DNA of 22,500 bases from Tubiluchus corallicola. Its lineage: Eukaryota > Priapulida > Priapulimorpha > Priapulimorphida > Tubiluchidae. Made by a program: the position numbers and the translations under genes. Shown one piece after another: positions 17,965-22,500 of this stretch. The stretch is from assembly GCA_030141605.1 (NCBI GenBank), contig JAQGDQ010000325.1, positions 142,501 through 165,000 of the forward strand, read 5' to 3'. Below the pieces are notes generated by a model. That model searched no databases. It was given only the letters and a program-made list of their open reading frames with translations, and had not been told where the DNA came from. How positions within the stretch are numbered: the stretch's first letter is position 1; each line of letters opens with the position of its first letter.

Positions 17965-18300
17965 GATTTATTATTCACACCTTCATTTACTCGTTTGTTT
18001 ATGAGTTTGCTGCTCACTCATTCTAACAATCATTTGCCTGTCAATTTTTTTGTTTCTTAGTTGATTCTTTTTACTCATTCTTTCGTCTCCTTGATTCATT
18101 CTCTCCTTCGCTCCTTCGCTCACTTTTAATTAATCCTTTAATCCTTTAATTAATCCTTTCCACAGTCAATAAATTTCACTTTATTATTTCATTTTTTATT
18201 CAGTTTTTCGCTCCTCTCCCCTTCACTCACTGTAACCTTAGTAACTCATTCATTGTTTCAATGTCACTACTTTCTAATTTTCTTCATATTAAACTTTAGA
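17965..18300. repeat. Degenerate CATT/CTTC pyrimidine-rich low-complexity region
   Basis: Words such as actcattc, ttcattc and ccttcgctccttcgct, with a tandem tttaattaatcc near 18124-18160. It is related in style to 21540-22330. No gene. Confidence 0.6.
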
Positions 18301-18462
18301 ACTTAATAAGTAAAAGTGGAAATCTTTGTAGCAGAAGCTAAATTTATCCTGTACAGCTTTTCAGAAGTAGAAGTGATAGCGTGTCGTCGTGATTGAATTA
18401 ACCAGTCCTCTTTGAGACTTCGTTAACAATCAATTTACAAGTAATTTACGGCTGAAATTGAT

Positions 18463-18556
18463 GATTAAACTAGCGTAACGTTAGAGGAGATTTTTGCCCT
18501 CTGGGGACGAATCGTCCTAAAAAGAGGAGAAATTGATTTTACGCTGGTTAAACATG
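18463..18556. other. Nested stem-loop
   Basis: The outer arms ttaaactagcgtaa (18464-18477) and the complement of ttacgctggttaaa (~18539-18552) pair at about 12 of 14 positions. Inside, cctct and agagg pair around GGACGA-a-TCGTCC, a perfect 6-bp hairpin at ~18505-18517. It could be a small foldback element or a structured RNA region; there is no further evidence for either. Confidence 0.45.
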
Positions 18557-18664
18557 CGCTTAGGAAACCGCTAGAGGCCCCACTGTAGCTGGAGATGTAA
18601 TTTGTGACAGTCGTTATGTACACTATCAAGCAGCCACGAAATAGATTTTTATTTTGAAAACCTT

Positions 18665-19752
18665 TTACTTCGTGAAAGTTCTCGCGAAGTTCGTGGTTTT
18701 CTTGTGATGAAAATCTTGTTGTAATAAAGTACCTGCCGTGAACGTTCTTATTTTGAACGTCTTGCTACGATAAAGTTCCTAAAATGTACCTTCTTATTTT
18801 GAAGATCTTAGCACAACGAAGTACCCGCAAAGTACGATATTACGTTAAAAACCTTTCTACGATAAAGTACCCACAATTTACGTTTTTATTTTTAAATAAC
18901 GATAAAGCACCCGCATAATGTAAGCACACACAATTTTTACGTATTTAGGTTTTTTAACCTTACTATGCATACCCCAAGTACGTTATTCGTTATTATGTCA
19001 AAAAACTTTCTACGATAAAGTACCCACAATTTACGCTTTTATTTTTAAACTACGATAAAGCACCCGTCTAATGTACACAGAATTTTTACGTATTTAGATT
19101 TTAATCTTACTACGCATACATAAAGTACGTTATTATATCAAAAAACTTTCTACGATAAAGTACCTACTATGTTCTTGAATTTAAAATCTTACTACAAAAA
19201 AGAGCCCACACAAATTGTGCTGTTACATTGAAAATCTTTCTACAATAAAGAAAACCAAAAATATACGTCTTTATTTTTAAAACTTACTATGGCAAAGTGA
19301 CCACACAAATTACGTTGTTACGTTGAAAATGTTTTCGCGATGACGTACCCGCATCATACATGATTTTTTCTGCAATTTTACTACATTAAAAAGCCCATAC
19401 GTTATGATGCTGAAAGTCTTTTTACGTAAAAACCCACAATAAACGTTTTTGTTTTAAAAACCTTACCACGGTGAAGTGGATACACAATCTACGTTATTAC
19501 TTTGAATATCTCTCTATGATAAAGAACCCACATTATACGTTGTTTTTTAAATTTTACTAAGATAAACAACGCACACAAAGTAAGTTACTACCTCGAAAAA
19601 GTTGCCCACAACATACGATTTTATTTTTTAAATCACAGTTTGATATACGCAAATACAAAATAGGTTATTACGTTAAAAAATTTTTTACGATAGAACACCA
19701 CGACATAGGTTTTTTACAAGCTTAATACGATATCTTGAAAATATTACTACGA
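18665..19752. repeat. Degenerate ~40-60-bp satellite, left part
   Basis: The phrase ctacgataaagtacccac, followed by an acgtt-tttatttt segment, recurs about 22-24 times with spacing of roughly 40-64 bases. Clear copies of acgataaag or close variants start near 18766, 18859, 18899, 19012, 19052 and 19152. A two-to-three-monomer higher-order unit of about 140-153 bases repeats from 18859, 19012 and 19152. Monomers are diverged, so the array is old. There is no ORF across it. Confidence 0.85.
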
Positions 19753-19756
19753 TTAA

Positions 19757-20368
19757 CCCTTACAGGGTCACGGGGGGGGGGGGTAAAAATACCGGTTTTT
19801 TGCATTTTACCCTTTTACCATACGCATCCCAGTAAACCTTTTCTATGACTTTTTCTAAATATGTTTTGTGCACAAAATACTTTCAGTTATTTATTTTAGG
19901 CGCATTGTCTCACCACGAAATAAAAGTGAAAATGCAATATGTCGATTTTTTAAAATTGTCGAAACTTTACTTCGCTTGTCTATACATGATACTGGCGATG
20001 TATCTGATAAACAAAATGTCGGTTACTCAAATTACTCCACCTAAAAGAAGAAAGCAGTAGACAATAAATTCAAAATAACAATGATTTTTGCACACGCGCT
20101 AGCAATGTCGGTTGTCTACAGTTATTCCAGCATAGATAAGGGAGCGTAACTAAGTGAATTTAAATTTCGTATGACTAGTAAGTCACATGTCTTTAAGCAG
20201 AGGTATAATGTATCCTATGGTGGTCAACATAACCACAAATTATGCTGTTGCTGTTTATTAATGGAACACGGCGGTTTATCAAAAGTAATTTACGAATTAT
20301 GGTGGGGGTTAATCCCCCCCCCCCCGGTTACCAGAATCGGTTGTAAAAAAATCGTGACCCAATAAGGG
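19757..20368. mobile_element. piggyBac-type MITE, 612 bp, with TTAA duplications
   Basis: The ends CCCTTACAGGGTCACG (19757-19772) and, on the complement, CCCTTATTGGGTCACG (20368-20353) match at 14 of 16 bases, start with CCC and are flanked by TTAA at 19753-19756 and 20369-20372. This is the piggyBac signature (superfamily knowledge). Both subterminal regions carry a 12-G run reading inwards (19772-19783; complement of 20314-20325). Two short frames (19845-20060, ending PPKRRKQ, and 20171-20365) show no DDD transposase motif or C-terminal zinc finger, so the element is non-autonomous. It splits the satellite, and joining the flanks at one TTAA restores a monomer. Confidence 0.85.
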
Positions 20369-20435
20369 TTAAGTACCAACAAGGTACGTTTTAATTTCCA
20401 AAATTTTATCACGACAAAGTACAGAAAAATTGTTG
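20369..20435. repeat. Satellite, right part beyond the piggyBac insertion
   Basis: ttaagtaccaacaaggtacg, then ttttaatttcc, then cacgacaaagtac continue the monomer pattern interrupted at 19752 and add one more unit before the array fades out near 20435. Confidence 0.8.
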
Positions 20436-20789
20436 TCACTGAATGTGCAATTAGTAGTTTTTTTATTTATACCAAATAGAAACATGTAAAAACTACATAA
20501 GTAGGATTATTTATAATGTATCATTTAATTTTAGTTTTTTATATTTTGTGGATTTTTTTCTGGATTATATTTGGGTTACACACAGGTGTTGACGTATTTC
20601 CAGGAATATTTGCTTGCATTAAGGATTTCCGGCGCGCTAGGAAAGTTGTATTTGATATGTCTATTCAATGAAACATTTACGCTATGATTCAAGGAAGCGA
20701 TATCCGATACCTGAACATTGCCAAGCCTGTTAACATTCATTATTAATTAGCACTGCTGCTTGCGAAATCAATAATGATTATGACGAATC
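20436..20789. other. Unrecognised AT-rich sequence
   Basis: No ORF, tandem repeat or terminal repeat seen. Confidence 0.35.
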
Positions 20790-20810
20790 ACGAACACGGG
20801 TCGTGTTCGT
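20790..20810. repeat. Perfect 9-bp hairpin ACGAACACG-ggt-CGTGTTCGT
   Basis: Nine perfectly complementary bases with a 3-base loop, GC-rich relative to its surroundings. No T run follows and there is no gene next to it, so a terminator reading is not supported. It may be an extrusion-prone palindrome or a protein-binding site. Confidence 0.6.
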
Positions 20811-20812
20811 TC

Positions 20813-21470
20813 AGGTACACAGGTGGTGATTAGATAGGCTGCAGGTACCTGACTTGATCAATTCTTTTGGATTTTCATGGGTCTTTGTGATTTCTAGTAG
20901 ATTGTGAGAGTGATTAGTTAGTGGGTTAGTCAGTCAGTCAGTCAGTCAGTCAGTCAGTCACTCATTTGGTCGCTCGGTTAGTCGGTCGGTCATTCATTCA
21001 TTCATTCAGTAAGTCAGTCAGTCACTCAGTCACTCATTTAGTCGGTTGGTTGGATGGTTAGTCGGTTGGTGATTTATTCATTAATTCATTCATTCAGTCA
21101 GTTAGTCAGTCAGTCAGTCGTACTCGGTGAAGTACACAAGTGATTGCGAAGGTTACCTGATTTGATTAATGTATGAATTTTCATGTCTTTTGGCAGTGAT
21201 AGGATGAAAATGTAATTTGTTAGTGCGTTAGTCAGTCGGTCAGTAATTTTGTTGATGAAGGTTGTGACTAAATAAGAAGAAATTATATGAATTAAATAAT
21301 TTTCAGTTTTTTATTTTTCTTTTCGGATGTTCGCATGTTATAAGTGCGATTACTGAGTCAGTCAATCAGTTAGTAAGTTTGTCAGATGATATTTCGACAA
21401 TTATGAATGAGGAGTTGCCGTTTAGTTTTTTACGATTGTTTTCATTGATGGTCTGTCTGTTAGTTAATTA
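20813..21470. repeat. ~316-bp diverged tandem duplication carrying GTCA repeats
   Basis: ggtacacaggtggtgat, acctgacttgat, gattttcatg and gttagtcagtcag at 20813-20940 recur as aagtacacaagtgat, acctgatttgat, aattttcatg and gttagtcagtcgg from 21130. The two units are offset by about 316 bases. A third, shorter echo ends with gagtcagtcaatcagttag near 21355. Each unit ends in a (CAGT)n array, the largest at 20928-21120, with CGGT and CATT variants. Confidence 0.7.
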
Positions 21471-21539
21471 ATCAGTCGGTCGGTTGTTTTTATTATAAAT
21501 ACAGTACAGTATCTGTTTTTATTTAGCAAAATATTTACT

Positions 21540-21693
21540 TAATTCTATTTATTTCTTCCTTCACATTTTCATTCATTCGCTCCTTTGTTCTTTTGTTTTT
21601 TCTTTGCTTTTTGTCACTTAATATTTGCTTACCTTTTGTTCGTTCGTTTCTTCATTCATTCACTATTTTACTCGCTCACTCATCTAATAGCAA
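21540..21693. repeat. CATT/TTCG low-complexity edge
   Basis: Degenerate tttattt, ttcattc and cgttcgtt words leading into the pure GATT array. Confidence 0.6.
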
Positions 21694-22330
<637 letters not shown>

Positions 22331-22500
22331 TATTCGTTCGTTTAATAATTAATTTATTCCGTCTTTCCGATTTGTGATATTTTCTTTCAATCAGCTTCAC
22401 ATGTTTTAATTATCGAACAAAAGCTTTTCGTCAAGGAAATAACAGAGCGTGAAGCTCAAATAGCAAAGAAAATTTAAATAAAAATGAAAAATCTCTTTTC
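22331..22500. other. Unrecognised AT-rich sequence at window edge
   Basis: No feature recognised. Confidence 0.35.

Noticed and set aside
19845-20060. 71-codon ORF in the piggyBac-type element as a transposase fragment
   Set aside because: No recognisable catalytic or zinc-finger motif; Leu/Lys-rich composition is what AT-rich DNA gives.
20790-20830. Hairpin as a rho-independent terminator
   Set aside because: No U tract follows and the genome appears eukaryotic.

Overview
The window looks like AT-rich, repeat-dense nuclear DNA from an animal. I found no intact protein-coding gene, rRNA or functional tRNA in 22.5 kb. Arthropod is the best guess for the host. A block of CCTAA units (TTAGG on the other strand, the ancestral arthropod telomere repeat) lies at 17461-17964, alongside very dense simple repeats and tRNA-derived, mariner-like, hAT-like and piggyBac-like elements. 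The assignment is not secure, because TTAGG arrays can be interstitial and animals outside arthropods also carry such elements.

Layout: 1-1719 is mostly unrecognised. It has a small patch with an NRF1-type palindrome, an ATGGCGG motif and one weak 67-codon ORF. 1720-2031 is a layered trinucleotide/hexanucleotide microsatellite. 2283-2950 is a ~113-bp tandem array; each well-preserved unit holds a mariner-terminus-like CACCCTGTA box. 3493-6024 is a nest of retroposon pieces: a minus-strand tRNA-SINE (4003-4268), its tail repeated at 5545-5667 and 5978-6024, a second family (here called X) at 3493-3692 and 5893-5965, microsatellites grown from the tails, and a 249-bp GC-rich hAT-type MITE (5198-5446). 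6175-7173 is a decayed mariner/Tc1 transposase remnant on the minus strand, in which a 74-bp piece around the SPDLNPLDFS motif has been amplified to eight copies.

7340-7460 holds two convergent tRNA-like segments. 8885-9860 is an A-rich minisatellite with a 57-bp higher-order unit. 11960-12345 is a long polypyrimidine tract. A third X copy at 12901-12959 is interrupted by a 161-bp retroposon with a perfect 10-bp target duplication. 13340-13661 (TAG/CAG) and 14615-14845 (TGAC/CGAC) are microsatellites. 15171-17964 is bracketed by TTAGG-type repeats in opposite orientation that share the same non-telomeric flank. Between them are a possible 620-bp terminal-inverted-repeat element and two tandem tRNA-like segments.

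18665-20430 is a degenerate ~40-60-bp satellite split by a 612-bp piggyBac-type MITE with TTAA duplications; removing the element regenerates a satellite monomer. 20813-22330 is a field of tetranucleotide repeats (GTCA, GATT, CATT).

Nothing here is a pathway. What the parts share is a process: transposon ends and coding fragments repeatedly become tandem repeats or microsatellites, and new elements land in those arrays. The strongest observations are the satellite born from a transposase motif and the precise piggyBac insertion in a satellite.
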